19,548 bases of DNA. Origin: JAEHCY01 sp964519095. GTDB lineage: Bacteria; Pseudomonadota; Gammaproteobacteria; Chromatiales; Chromatiaceae. The notes under the pieces were generated by a model. The model worked only from the letters and a program-made list of their open reading frames with translations. It was not told where the DNA came from and ran no database searches. The stretch covers positions 1-19,548 of the forward strand of contig CAZFHV010000048.1 of assembly GCA_964519095.1 (NCBI GenBank), given 5' to 3'. Position 1 is the stretch's first letter; every line of letters begins with the position of its first letter. The position numbers and the translations under genes were made by a program. This document shows, one piece after another, positions 1 through 7,424 of the stretch.

Positions 1-589
1 ACAGCCCCTCGTAGCGCTTGCGCAAGGCGGTGCGGATCTCGCTGTCGCTCTTGCCCGATAGCCGCAGCGTGAGGAAATCGTTCTTGATCCGCTTGCGCCA
101 GATCTCGTTCTGTTCCGCCTCGTCCTTGGGCCAAGGGGCCTTGGCCCGGTCGAAGAGGTATTCGTCGGACTCGTTGAAGTTGAAGCTCTTTTCGATCAGG
201 GTCAGCGCCTTGTTGACCCGCTCGTCGACGCGCTCGCGATAGGTGCGGAAGATGGAGAAGGGGATCTCCAGATTGCCGCGCTTGAGCTCATCGTCGAGGC
301 GTTTCTCGAGCACCGCGAACCGGTCGATATCCCGTTGCAGGAAGAAGGAGCGGTTGGGATCGAGGGCATCCAGGTAGCCCTTGAGGATGGTGCTGGCAAA
401 CTCGTCATCGAGGACGAGCTTCTTGTAGTGATAGCGCTCCAGGACCTTGTTGACGATCAGCGCCGCCTTCGACTGGAGCGGGGTGGGCACCAGATCCTCG
501 GAATGGACCAGATTGACACGCGCCCCGAGGGGAGCCGCCAGCACCAAAAGGACCCCGGGGAGGATCCACCGACTGAGGAGACGCTTCAT
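1..589 (-). CDS. prc: tail-specific (C-terminal processing) protease Prc, N-terminal part, cut by window edge
   Basis: Only the first 196 codons are inside the window; the reading frame runs off the left edge. The start is an ATG at 589 with a weak G-rich ribosome site. Residues 1-24 form a signal peptide (MKRLLSRWILPGVLLVLAAP), so the protein is exported. The rest matches the N-terminal domain of Prc/Tsp: the segment YLDALDPNRSFFLQ near residue 75 is characteristic, and the tail RTALRKRYEGL is typical of the region before the PDZ domain. In the family, the PDZ and S41 Ser/Lys protease domains follow; they would lie outside the window. Prc degrades periplasmic proteins with nonpolar C-termini and trims penicillin-binding protein 3 and murein hydrolases in E. 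coli. It lies 258 bases downstream of the ykgJ-like gene on the same strand, so it probably has its own promoter, although I found no convincing one. Confidence 0.9.
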   Translation of the reverse strand, partial: MKRLLSRWILPGVLLVLAAPLGARVNLVHSEDLVPTPLQSKAALIVNKVLERYHYKKLVLDDEFASTILKGYLDALDPNRSFFLQRDIDRFAVLEKRLDDELKRGNLEIPFSIFRTYRERVDERVNKALTLIEKSFNFNESDEYLFDRAKAPWPKDEAEQNEIWRKRIKNDFLTLRLSGKSDSEIRTALRKRYEGL

Positions 590-847
590 ACCACCCGCTC
601 GCATACCGCAATCACTGAACCGGAGAACAAGACTTAAGACGCCGCCCGACTCCGCCGAGTTCCCCTCCCGAACCTTCAGCGGTGGAAACCGAGCGGAGCC
701 TGTCCTAGGGAAATTCCTGAGGCAGGGTATTAGGGTAGGGCCGGCAGCCAAAAAATTCAACAAGTTATGCGGGATTTGAGGCCCATCTGCCGGGATTGGG
801 CGCGGCGACAGCGACCAGCTATGGCCGAGTGGGCGCCCCGCCCCGTC

Positions 848-1552
848 CTAGCGGCTCGCTCCGCCGCCCGCCACCGGGTCGGGATCGCCCAACCGGGCGG
901 CCAATTTACCCCAGTCGAGGTCCTGCAGCACTTTGGCCAGGGCGTGGACCCGACCTTCCCCAATGGCCGCGCGCCGCTCCTGGGGATCGGTCACCCCGTA
1001 GAAGGGCAGCATCCGCTCGAAGGCCGCATCGGCGAAGCGCCGGATGGGCGTGACCACGTCCGCCCGCCGGCTGTAGAAGGCGTCCTCCCCCTCGGCGCAG
1101 GGCCGGTCCAGCACGTTGAACTGGCGGCAGGCGGCGGGGCGCAGGGGGTGGATCGCGCAGGCCTCCTCCACCAGGAAGGGACAGGGCGACCCCGCCGCGT
1201 GGGCCCCGAGCTGGCGCTGGAGCGGCCGCCGTTGCGCCGGGTCGAGCTGCTCGCTCGCATACCAGTAGATTCCGATCAGCTCCAGGGGATAGACGGGGAT
1301 GGTGAGGTGGCTGCGGCAGCATGCCGCGCAGCCCTTGGCGCAGGCCAGCCGACGACCCCGGCGCAGCTCCCGCCCCAGGGCCTGATGCACACCCTGGTCG
1401 ATGAGGTGATAGGCGTCGAGCAGGAGCCCCAGCCAGGGATGGCGGGCCTCATCCGCTGGAAAGGCCAGGCGTTGGGGGGCCTCCTGCCCCTCGAGCCCTG
1501 CTCGGGGGGGTTGATCCAGCACCCGGCGGCGGCCCCGCCCTGCGTCAGCCAC
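848..1552 (-). CDS. YkgJ-family cysteine-cluster protein (putative Zn/Fe-binding)
   Basis: A 234-residue protein of the YkgJ / CxxCxxCC family, thought to bind zinc or iron through clustered cysteines; the biochemical role is unknown. The cluster LACAKGCAACCRSH gives C71, C75, C78 and C79. Further cysteines follow at C124 (GSPCPFL), C132 (ACAIHPLRP), C142 (ACRQFNV) and C152, the usual spacing for this family. There is no signal peptide, so it is probably cytoplasmic. The chosen start is a GTG at 1552, which overlaps the last 8 bases of the deformylase gene and suggests translational coupling. No good ribosome site is visible and no in-frame ATG lies near the N-terminus. The first ~35 residues are Arg/Gly/Pro rich, so the true start could be a little further in. 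It is the last gene of the rluD-to-ykgJ run. Confidence 0.85.
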   Translation of the reverse strand: MADAGRGRRRVLDQPPRAGLEGQEAPQRLAFPADEARHPWLGLLLDAYHLIDQGVHQALGRELRRGRRLACAKGCAACCRSHLTIPVYPLELIGIYWYASEQLDPAQRRPLQRQLGAHAAGSPCPFLVEEACAIHPLRPAACRQFNVLDRPCAEGEDAFYSRRADVVTPIRRFADAAFERMLPFYGVTDPQERRAAIGEGRVHALAKVLQDLDWGKLAARLGDPDPVAGGGASR

Positions 1553-2063
1553 CGGCGGGGGCCTGGTGGTAGACCTTGCGGCGGAAGAGGTCCGTACGGC
1601 GACTCACCACCCGGTCGACGAACAACAGCCCGTCGAGGTGATCCAGCTCGTGCTGCAACGCCCTGGCCTCGAAGCCCTCCATGGCGAGCTCCCGGGGCTC
1701 GCCCCAGGGGTCCTGGGCCCGCAGCCGGATGCGGGTGGCGCGGATGACGTTGCCGGTGAAGTCCGGCACCGAGAGGCAGCCCTCGCGGCCGATCTCGAAG
1801 CCCTCCCAGTGGCTGATCTCGGGGTTGATCAGCACCAGGTGCCCCTGGTTGGGGATGCGCGGCTTGGAGGAGACATCAAGGATGAGGATGCGCTGGTGAC
1901 GGCCCACCTGGGGGGCGGCGATGCCCACCGCGGCGGGACCCGCGCGCCGGGTCTCCTCCAGGTCGGCGACGAAGGCCCGCAGCTCCTCGTCGAACTGGGT
2001 GACCGGCTCGGAGGGTCGCTTGAGGCGCTCGTCGGGAAGGGTCAGTATCTCTAGAACCGCCAT
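1545..2063 (-). CDS. def: peptide deformylase
   Basis: A 172-residue metallo-hydrolase that removes the formyl group from the N-terminal methionine of nascent proteins. All three family motifs are present: motif 1 is AVGIAAPQVG at residues 45-54, motif 2 is EGCLSVP (metal-ligand Cys96), and motif 3 is QHELDHLDG (HExxH, His138 and His142 as ligands, Glu139 as general base). The length is normal. One oddity is that the first glycine of the GxGxAAxQ motif is alanine. It starts 4 bases after the stop of the upstream GcvR-like gene and overlaps the start of the ykgJ-like gene, so it is firmly inside an operon. The housekeeping def gene usually sits next to fmt. Here it does not, so this may be a second copy, although it looks active. 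Confidence 0.95.
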   Translation of the reverse strand: MAVLEILTLPDERLKRPSEPVTQFDEELRAFVADLEETRRAGPAAVGIAAPQVGRHQRILILDVSSKPRIPNQGHLVLINPEISHWEGFEIGREGCLSVPDFTGNVIRATRIRLRAQDPWGEPRELAMEGFEARALQHELDHLDGLLFVDRVVSRRTDLFRRKVYHQAPAGG

Positions 2064-2067
2064 GCCG

Positions 2068-2589
2068 CTATCCGATCAGGGTCTCGATGGGGGAGACGTC
2101 CGCCTCGATCCCCTGCCCCGCCAACCCGGCCACGGCACCCCGCAGCACTTCCAGGGTGGCATCCGAGAAGCCCTGGATGCTCATGATGTAGACGGGTCTC
2201 TCCAGGGTCCCCGCCACGTCGGAGTCCAGCTCCAGGATGTTGAAGCCCACGGCGGCCAGGGCCCCGGTCACCTGGGCGACGATCCCGGCCCGATCCGCAC
2301 CCCAGACGCGCACCTGGATGTTCGGCACCAGGTGCCGGTGCAGCCCCCCGCCGATGGGATCCAGATGGCACCGCAACCCCATGGCGGACACCACCGGTTG
2401 CAGCACGGCCCGCAGCGCCGCCTCGTCGAGTCCACCGGAGACCATGAGCATGATGGTGAAGTTGCCGCCGAGGCGGATCATGGAGGCCTCACCCAGGCTG
2501 CAACCGGCGCGGTACAGGGCATCGGTGACCCGGGCGACGATCCCGGGTCGGTCCTCCCCCACGAGGGTCAGCATCGTCCACTCGGCCAT
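2068..2589 (-). CDS. GcvR-like protein with two ACT domains
   Basis: A 173-residue protein made of two tandem ACT domains (about residues 5-78 and 89-172). Each begins with the typical strand-then-helix pattern: VGEDRPGIVARVTDALYRAG and VWGADRAGIVAQVTGALAAV. This architecture is that of GcvR, the E. coli glycine-cleavage-system repressor that binds GcvA in response to glycine, and of related amino-acid-sensing proteins. The ligand cannot be told from the sequence. There is no DNA-binding domain, so it would act through a partner or as an enzyme effector. The ATG at 2589 has an excellent ribosome site (GAGGTGA, about 5 bases upstream). It follows pgeF after 40 bases and precedes def by 4. I leave the symbol blank because no gcv genes are in view. 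Confidence 0.8.
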   Translation of the reverse strand: MAEWTMLTLVGEDRPGIVARVTDALYRAGCSLGEASMIRLGGNFTIMLMVSGGLDEAALRAVLQPVVSAMGLRCHLDPIGGGLHRHLVPNIQVRVWGADRAGIVAQVTGALAAVGFNILELDSDVAGTLERPVYIMSIQGFSDATLEVLRGAVAGLAGQGIEADVSPIETLIG

Positions 2590-2629
2590 GGCTCACCTCA
2601 GGTTTTGGTACAGGATTGGTCGGACCTTG

Positions 2630-3367
2630 CTAATCGGCGAGCCAGATCAGGCTCGCCATCCGCCCGGTGGTCCCATCCCGGCGGAAGGAGAAGAAACGCT
2701 CGGGCTCGCTGTAGGTACAGCAGTCACCCCCGTACACCGCCTCCACCCCCTGGCGCGCCAGGCGCCGGCGTGCCAAACGGTAGAGGTCTGCGTACCAGCG
2801 CCGGCCGTCCCCCTGGGGGTGAAAGGCCTCGGCAGCCTGGGGGTCCTGATCCAGGAAGCACTCCCGGACCTCGGCGCCGACCTCGTAGGCGCCGGGACCG
2901 ATGGCGGGGCCCAGCCAACAGAGCAGGTCCTCCCCCGCCCCGCCGATCCGTTCGAGTGCGGCCTCCACCACCCCCGCCGCGAGCCCCCGCCAACCGGCGT
3001 GCACCGCCGCCACCCGGGTGCCCTGGCGGTTGCAGAGCAGCAGCGGCAGGCAGTCCGCCGTGAGCACGGCACAGACCCACCCCGGGCCGAAGGCCACGCT
3101 GGCATCGGCTTCGCAGCCGCTCAGGGCCTCCTCCCCCACTACCACCGCGCAGCCGTGCACCTGCGCGAGCCATAGGGGCTCCCCCGGGAGGCCCAGCAGC
3201 TCCCGCAGGCGCCGCCGATTGGCCTCCACCCGCTCGGGGTCGTCCCCCACATGCTCGGCCAGGTTCAGGCTCGCGTAGGCACCACTGCTCTCGCCCCCCG
3301 CCCGGGTGGTGGCCAGGGCCCGTACCTGAGGGGGAGCGGGCCAGAGGGGCCTGATCCAGTCCCCCAT
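2630..3367 (-). CDS. pgeF: purine nucleoside phosphorylase / laccase-domain protein (YfiH, PgeF family)
   Basis: A 245-residue member of the YfiH/DUF152 family. Members have been described both as purine nucleoside phosphorylase/adenosine deaminase-type enzymes and, in E. coli, as the polyphenol oxidase-like editing factor PgeF, which removes L-Ser misincorporated into peptidoglycan. The metal-site residues are visible: His71 (QVHG), Cys106 (LTADCLPLLL) and His123 (AVHAGWRG). I chose the ATG at 3367 because its A is the last base of the rluD TGA stop (TGATG). This gives 245 residues, the family length, and removes a 21-residue Gly-rich extension. The rluD-pgeF pair divergent from bamD is also the E. 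coli arrangement, which supports the assignment. Confidence 0.93.
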   Translation of the reverse strand: MGDWIRPLWPAPPQVRALATTRAGGESSGAYASLNLAEHVGDDPERVEANRRRLRELLGLPGEPLWLAQVHGCAVVVGEEALSGCEADASVAFGPGWVCAVLTADCLPLLLCNRQGTRVAAVHAGWRGLAAGVVEAALERIGGAGEDLLCWLGPAIGPGAYEVGAEVRECFLDQDPQAAEAFHPQGDGRRWYADLYRLARRRLARQGVEAVYGGDCCTYSEPERFFSFRRDGTTGRMASLIWLAD

Positions 3368-4326
3368 CAGCCGCCCTCCCGCAATGCCGCGAGGAGCGCC
3401 CTGAGGTCCGCCGCCAAGGGCGCCTCCCACTCGCAGTAATCCCCCCGCGCCGGATGCACCAGCCCCAGCTTGAGGGCGTGGAGGGCCTGGCGCCGGAAGC
3501 CCTGGAGGGCGGTGATCTGGGCCGGGCTGGCCCCCTTGGGCAGACGCGGGCGCCCACCGTAGAGGGCGTCGCCCGCGAGGGGATGGTGGATGTGGGCCAG
3601 ATGCACCCGGATCTGGTGGGTGCGACCAGTCTCCAGGTTGGCCTGGAGGACGCTGTGGCCCGGCAGGCGTTCCAGCACCCGGTAATGGGTGATGGCCGGT
3701 TTGCCGTCGGCCACCACCGCCATGCGGGTGCGCTGCACCGGGTGGCGCCCGATGGGCCCGGAGAGGGTACCGCCCGTCACCAGCGACCCGATCGCCAGGG
3801 CGCGATACTCCCGCTTGAGGGTGCGAGCCTGGAGCTGCTCCACCAGGGAGCGATGGGCCAGGAGGGTCTTGGCGACGACCAGGATGCCGCTGGTGTCCTT
3901 GTCGAGCCGATGGACGATCCCCGCCCGTGGCAGGGTGGCCACCCCGGGGGCATGGTGGAGGAGTCGATTGAGGAGGGTGCCGTCGGGATTGCCCGCCGCC
4001 GGGTGCACCACCAGCCCCGGGGGTTTATCGAGCACCAGCAGATGCTCGTCCTCGAACAGGACCACCAACGGCGCCGCCTCCGGGCGGTCCTCGAGGGGTG
4101 GGTCGGCCTGGGCGAGCACCGCCAGAGTCTCCCCCCCCCAGAGCCGGTCCCGGCTACGCCAGGCTCGACCATCGACGGTGACCCAGCCCTGCTTCACCCA
4201 GGCCTGGATACGGCTGCGGGAGTACTCCGGGAGCAGCTCGCTCAAGGCCTGGTCGAGGCGTTTCCCCACCACGGAGGGGGGTGCGACGAGCCGCTGCTCC
4301 CGCTCCAGCTGCTCCCGGCTGCCCAT
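3367..4326 (-). CDS. rluD: 23S rRNA pseudouridine synthase RluD
   Basis: A 319-residue RluA-family pseudouridine synthase. An N-terminal S4-like RNA-binding domain covers about residues 18-75 (GKRLDQALSELLPEYSRSRI). The catalytic domain follows with LDKPPGLVVHPAAGN and the active-site motif HRLDKDTSG at 139-147, catalytic Asp142. ETGRTHQIRVHLAHIHHPLAGD near residue 240 is the usual family motif III. E. coli RluD makes pseudouridines 1911, 1915 and 1917 in helix 69 of 23S rRNA. The S4 domain plus the bamD/pgeF neighbours favour RluD over RluA or RluC. The start ATG at 4326 lies inside the left arm of an inverted repeat shared with the bamD upstream region. It is translationally coupled to pgeF through TGATG. 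Confidence 0.96.
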   Translation of the reverse strand: MGSREQLEREQRLVAPPSVVGKRLDQALSELLPEYSRSRIQAWVKQGWVTVDGRAWRSRDRLWGGETLAVLAQADPPLEDRPEAAPLVVLFEDEHLLVLDKPPGLVVHPAAGNPDGTLLNRLLHHAPGVATLPRAGIVHRLDKDTSGILVVAKTLLAHRSLVEQLQARTLKREYRALAIGSLVTGGTLSGPIGRHPVQRTRMAVVADGKPAITHYRVLERLPGHSVLQANLETGRTHQIRVHLAHIHHPLAGDALYGGRPRLPKGASPAQITALQGFRRQALHALKLGLVHPARGDYCEWEAPLAADLRALLAALREGG

Positions 4327-4357
4327 CAGCCGGCCACCCCGGCGTCCCTGATGGGCA
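4320..4357. repeat. perfect 10-bp inverted repeat between rluD and bamD
   Basis: Arms TGCCCATCAG (4320-4329) and CTGATGGGCA (4348-4357) are exactly complementary, with an 18-base spacer. The left arm covers the rluD start codon. The right arm overlies the place where a -35 box for the bamD promoter would lie. It could be an operator for a dimeric regulator acting on both divergent genes, or an RNA structure at the rluD start. No regulator is identified. Confidence 0.6.
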
Positions 4358-4368
4358 TCGCCTTAGGA

Positions 4369-4374
4369 TATACT
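4369..4374 (+). promoter_or_regulatory. putative bamD -10 box
   Basis: TATACT at 4369-4374 differs from the TATAAT consensus at one base and lies 35 bases before the bamD ATG. The -35 position (about 4346-4351, CCCTGA) is poor, so the promoter may need an activator or may be wrong. It lies just beyond the right arm of the inverted repeat. Confidence 0.4.
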
Positions 4375-4408
4375 GCCAAGGTTGTCATCTGCCGCCGCCG
4401 CTGCCGCC

Positions 4409-5233
4409 ATGGGTTGGAAACGCTCCCTATTCAGTCTGCTGCTGGTTCTGATCACCAGCGGATGCGCCTGGTTCCAGAGCGACGAGGACAAGACCAAGGA
4501 CTGGAACGTCACCCGACTCTATTCCGCGGCAACCGCCGCCCTTGACGAGGGCAATTATAAAGAGGCCATCGACTACTTCGAGAAGATCGAGTCCCGCTAC
4601 CCCTTCGGCCGCTACGCCCAGCAGGCCCTGCTCGACATGGCCTATGCCTATTACAAGCTGGAGGAGCCGGATTCCGCCATCGCCTCCGCGGAGCGTTTCA
4701 TCAAGCTCTATCCCCAGAACCCTTATGTGGACTACGCGTACTATCTCAAGGCGATCGTGAATTACAACCGCAGCGCCGGCTTCCTCGATCGCTACGTCCC
4801 CACCGACCCCTCGCAGCGGGACCCCGGCTCCGCCCTCGAAGCCTTCAAGGACTTCGATGAGCTGATCCGTCGCTATCCCAACAGCAAGTACGCGGAGGAT
4901 GCGCGCCTGCGGATGCTCTTCCTGCGCAACAACCTGGCCAAGTACGAGGTCCACGTCGCCAACTACTACATGAAGCGCGGCGCCTTCCTGGCCGCCGCCA
5001 ATCGGGCCAACTACGTGGTGCAGCGCTATCAGCGCACCACCGCGGTGGCGGACGCCCTGCGCATCATGGTTGCCGCCTACACCGAGCTCGATCTCAAGGA
5101 CCTGGCCGCCGACGCCCAGCGGGTGCTGGATCTGAACCTGGCTAAGGGCACCCTGGTGACCGAGGAGCCCAAGGCGGAAGAGGTCAGCCTGGCCCGCAAG
5201 ACCTGGGAATACCTGGGACTGGACAAGAACTGA
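4409..5233 (+). CDS. bamD: outer-membrane assembly lipoprotein BamD
   Basis: A 274-residue lipoprotein subunit of the BAM complex, which inserts beta-barrel proteins into the outer membrane; it binds BamC and BamE and couples to BamA. A lipoprotein signal peptide ends in LITSGC with the lipidated Cys19. Then come tetratricopeptide-type helical repeats: YSAATAALDEGNYKEAIDYF, the diagnostic ESRYPFGRYAQQALLDMAYA, and PDSAIASAERFIKLYPQNP. The length is close to the family norm. I chose the ATG at 4409 because it gives a compact lipoprotein signal. An upstream in-frame TTG at 4382 would add nine residues, mostly alanine. Divergent from rluD, as in E. coli. Confidence 0.96.
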   Translation: MGWKRSLFSLLLVLITSGCAWFQSDEDKTKDWNVTRLYSAATAALDEGNYKEAIDYFEKIESRYPFGRYAQQALLDMAYAYYKLEEPDSAIASAERFIKLYPQNPYVDYAYYLKAIVNYNRSAGFLDRYVPTDPSQRDPGSALEAFKDFDELIRRYPNSKYAEDARLRMLFLRNNLAKYEVHVANYYMKRGAFLAAANRANYVVQRYQRTTAVADALRIMVAAYTELDLKDLAADAQRVLDLNLAKGTLVTEEPKAEEVSLARKTWEYLGLDKN

Positions 5234-5248
5234 TCCCGCGGCACCGCG

Positions 5249-5272
5249 GCTGGGGAGACCCTCCGCCCCAGC
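5249..5272. terminator. possible hairpin between convergent bamD and glnB
   Basis: GCTGGGG (5249-5255) and CCCCAGC (5266-5272) can form a 7-bp stem with a 10-base loop. It lies in the 62-base gap between the two convergent stop codons. There is no T-tract on either strand, so it is only a candidate for bidirectional termination. Confidence 0.35.
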
Positions 5273-5295
5273 GGCGCATGGCGCTATCGCGGGGC

Positions 5296-5634
5296 TCAGA
5301 TCGCCGCGTCGTCCTCCTCTCCGGTGCGGATGCGCACCACCTTCTCCACGTCGGTAACGAAGATCTTGCCGTCGCCGATCTTGCCGGTGCGGGCCGCCGC
5401 CGTGATCGCCTCGATACAGGCGTCCACCTGGTCGTCGCGCACCACCAGCTCGATCTTGACCTTGGGCAGGAAGTCCACCACGTATTCCGCCCCGCGATAG
5501 AGCTCGGTGTGGCCCTTCTGCCGCCCGAAGCCCTTGACCTCGGTTGCGGTCATGCCGGCGATGCCCACTCCATAGAGGGCCTCGCGGACGTCGTCGAGCT
5601 TGAAGGGCTTGATGATGGCATCGACCTTTTTCAT
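5296..5634 (-). CDS. glnB: nitrogen regulatory protein P-II
   Basis: A 112-residue P-II signal protein, nearly identical in pattern to E. coli GlnB. It opens with MKKVDAIIKPFKLDDVREAL. The T-loop carries the uridylylation site Tyr51 (ELYRGAEYVVDFLPKVK), the B-loop is TGKIGDGKIFV, and the C-loop ends RIRTGEEDDAAI as in GlnB. The trimer senses 2-oxoglutarate and ATP/ADP, is uridylylated by GlnD under nitrogen limitation, and controls GlnE, NtrB and other targets. The ribosome site AAGGGAG is strong, 7 bases before the ATG. It lies 95 bases downstream of nadE on the same strand, a meaningful pairing because P-II is known to bind and regulate some glutamine-dependent NAD synthetases. No amtB is adjacent, which fits glnB rather than glnK. 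Confidence 0.95.
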   Translation of the reverse strand: MKKVDAIIKPFKLDDVREALYGVGIAGMTATEVKGFGRQKGHTELYRGAEYVVDFLPKVKIELVVRDDQVDACIEAITAAARTGKIGDGKIFVTDVEKVVRIRTGEEDDAAI

Positions 5635-5681
5635 CGACGGCTCCCTTGGCTACAAGCGGCTGATGAGTGGCTGGGCCCGGA

Positions 5682-5687
5682 AGTATA
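5682..5687 (-). promoter_or_regulatory. putative glnB -10 box
   Basis: On the minus strand TATACT (5687 to 5682) lies about 48 bases before the glnB ATG, with a correct distance for a short leader. No good -35 box is seen 16-18 bases upstream, so a second, activator-dependent or weak promoter is possible. glnB could therefore be transcribed both from here and by read-through from nadE. Confidence 0.35.
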
Positions 5688-5729
5688 GAGGAACCGCGGG
5701 GTCGGCACAGCACCCCGCCGAGGCCGCCC

Positions 5730-7340
5730 CTAGAAGCCCGAGGTGATGGGATAGCGCCGGTCCCGGCCGAAGGCACGCCGCGTGATGCGCACCCCCGGGG
5801 GGGCCTGCCGCCGTTTGTACTCGTTGCGGTCCACCAGGCGGGTGACCCGCCGCACCACCTCCTCCGGGAACCCCGCGGCGATCAGCTCGCCCACCCCCTG
5901 GTCTTCCTCGATGTAGCGCCGCAGGATCGGGTCCAGCAGCTCGTAGGGGGGGAGAGAGTCCTGGTCGAGCTGGTCGGGGGCCAGCTCCGCCGAGGGGGGC
6001 CGCTCCAGCACCCGCTGGGGGATCACCGGCGCCACGGCGTTGCGGTAGTGGGCCAGGCGGTAGACGGTGGTCTTGAAGAGGTCCTTGATGGGCGCGAACC
6101 CACCGGCCATGTCCCCATAAAGGGTAGCGTAGCCCACCGCCACTTCGCTCTTGTTACCGGTGGTGAGCAGGATGCGCCGCTTCTTGTTGCTGATGGCCAT
6201 GAGGATGACGCCGCGGCAGCGGGCCTGGATGTTCTCTTCGGTCACATCCACCGGCTTGCCGGCGAACTCCTCCGCCAGCATCCCGAGAAAGGCCTGGAAG
6301 GCGGGCTCGATGGGAATGACGCGATGCATCACCCCCAGGGCCCGGGCCTGGGCCTGGGCATCCTCCACACTCATGTCGGCGGTGTAGCGCGAGGGCATCA
6401 GCACCACCTCCACCTGCTCGGGACCCAGGGCGTCCACCGCGAGCGCGAGGGTCAGGGCGGAATCGATGCCGCCCGAGAGCCCCAGCACCGCCCCGTCGAA
6501 GCCGTTCTTGCGCACGTAGTCCCGCACCCCGAGCACGATGGCTCGGTAGATGCCCTCTTCGTCCGCCGGCGCCTCAGTGACCGCCCCGGGAACGGGCTCC
6601 GGCCGGGGTTGGGTCTCGAAGACCACCAGCGCCTCCTGCTCCTCGAAATAGGCCGAGCGCTGCACCAGTGCCCCCTCGGAGCTCACCACGAAGGAGCCCC
6701 CATCGAACACCAGCTCGTCCTGGCCGCCCACCAGGTTCACGTAGAGGATGGAAAGGCCGTTCTCCCGGGCGCGGCGCTGGACCAGGGCCTCCCGCTCCGG
6801 GGCCTTGCCCGAGTGATAGGGAGAGGCGTTGAGGTTGACGAGGATCTGGGCCCCCGCCTGCGCAGCCTGACGGGTGGGGAGCTCCTCCCAGATGTCCTCG
6901 CAGATGGTCACCCCGATCCGCACCCCCCGGTGCTCGATCACGCAGGGGTCCCGGCCCGGCTGGAAGTAGCGCTTCTCGTCGAAGACGCTGTAGTTGGGCA
7001 GGCACTGCTTGTGGTACTCGGCCAGGATGCGACCGTCGCGGATGATCCCCGCGGCGTTGTAGCGCCCGCCCAGCCGCTCCCTGGGATAGCCCAGGATCAG
7101 GGTGATCCCCCGGACCTCCTCGCACAGCTGCTCGAGGGCCTGCTCGACCCGTCGCCCCAGCTCCGGGCGCAGCAGCAGGTCCTCCGGCGGATAACCCGTG
7201 AGGGTCAGCTCGGGGAAGACGATCAGGTCCGCTTCGTGGAGACTCCGCGCCCGCTCGGCGGCGGCCGCGACTTTCTTGCGGTTGCCATCGACATCCCCCA
7301 CCAGGGCGTCGATCTGGGCGATGAGGATGCGCAGTGGCAT
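5730..7340 (-). CDS. nadE: glutamine-dependent NAD+ synthetase
   Basis: A 536-residue two-domain enzyme making NAD+ from nicotinic acid adenine dinucleotide with glutamine as nitrogen donor. The N-terminal nitrilase-type glutaminase domain (about 1-250) has its Glu-Lys-Cys triad: Glu44 (FPELTLTGYPP), Lys111 (YHKQCLPNYSVFDEKRYF) and Cys147 (GVTICEDIWEE). The C-terminal synthetase domain (about 262-536) has the ATP-binding PP-loop LSGGIDSAL (SGGIDS at 289-294). The ATG at 7340 was chosen because MPLRILIAQIDALVGDVDGN is the canonical start; a longer frame adds only low-complexity residues. It follows sucD after a terminator-like element and precedes glnB. Clear assignment. Confidence 0.96.
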   Translation of the reverse strand: MPLRILIAQIDALVGDVDGNRKKVAAAAERARSLHEADLIVFPELTLTGYPPEDLLLRPELGRRVEQALEQLCEEVRGITLILGYPRERLGGRYNAAGIIRDGRILAEYHKQCLPNYSVFDEKRYFQPGRDPCVIEHRGVRIGVTICEDIWEELPTRQAAQAGAQILVNLNASPYHSGKAPEREALVQRRARENGLSILYVNLVGGQDELVFDGGSFVVSSEGALVQRSAYFEEQEALVVFETQPRPEPVPGAVTEAPADEEGIYRAIVLGVRDYVRKNGFDGAVLGLSGGIDSALTLALAVDALGPEQVEVVLMPSRYTADMSVEDAQAQARALGVMHRVIPIEPAFQAFLGMLAEEFAGKPVDVTEENIQARCRGVILMAISNKKRRILLTTGNKSEVAVGYATLYGDMAGGFAPIKDLFKTTVYRLAHYRNAVAPVIPQRVLERPPSAELAPDQLDQDSLPPYELLDPILRRYIEEDQGVGELIAAGFPEEVVRRVTRLVDRNEYKRRQAPPGVRITRRAFGRDRRYPITSGF

Positions 7341-7362
7341 GGAACCCCCCGCCGCGGGGCAG

Positions 7363-7390
7363 AAAAAATGAGGTGCGGCCCTTGGACCGC
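7363..7390 (-). terminator. putative intrinsic terminator or attenuator after sucCD
   Basis: Reading leftward, a 6-bp stem with one G-U pair (GCGGTC, loop CAAG, GGCCGC; 7390 to 7375) is followed after six bases by six Ts (7368 to 7363). It lies downstream of sucD and ends 22 bases before the nadE ATG. The distance to the T-tract is longer than ideal, so termination may be partial. Confidence 0.45.
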
Positions 7391-7391
7391 C

Positions 7392-7424
7392 GGGGTGGGC
7401 GCCGCCGCCGGCGCCGCCCACCCC
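7392..7424. repeat. 10-bp GC-only inverted repeat after sucD
   Basis: GGGGTGGGCG (7392-7401) and CGCCCACCCC (7415-7424) are exact complements with a 13-base loop of its own GCC repeats. In the sucCD transcript it would form a very stable hairpin directly after the sucD stop codon, possibly protecting the mRNA end or assisting the terminator next to it. Confidence 0.55.

Noticed and set aside
767..1747. A 326-codon plus-strand frame opposite ykgJ and def
   Set aside because: Low-complexity translation with no motif; the opposite strand has clear deformylase and cysteine-cluster motifs.
1921..3175. Two long plus-strand frames (380 and 312 codons) opposite the GcvR-like and pgeF genes
   Set aside because: Both are Pro/Gly/Arg-rich shadows of GC-rich genes and contain no family signature or good ribosome site.
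3454..4545. A 363-codon plus-strand frame opposite rluD
   Set aside because: It runs antisense to rluD and then into bamD in the wrong frame; both real genes are unambiguous.
4427..5776. A 449-codon minus-strand frame spanning bamD and glnB
   Set aside because: It overlaps bamD antisense and glnB out of frame; no motif supports it.
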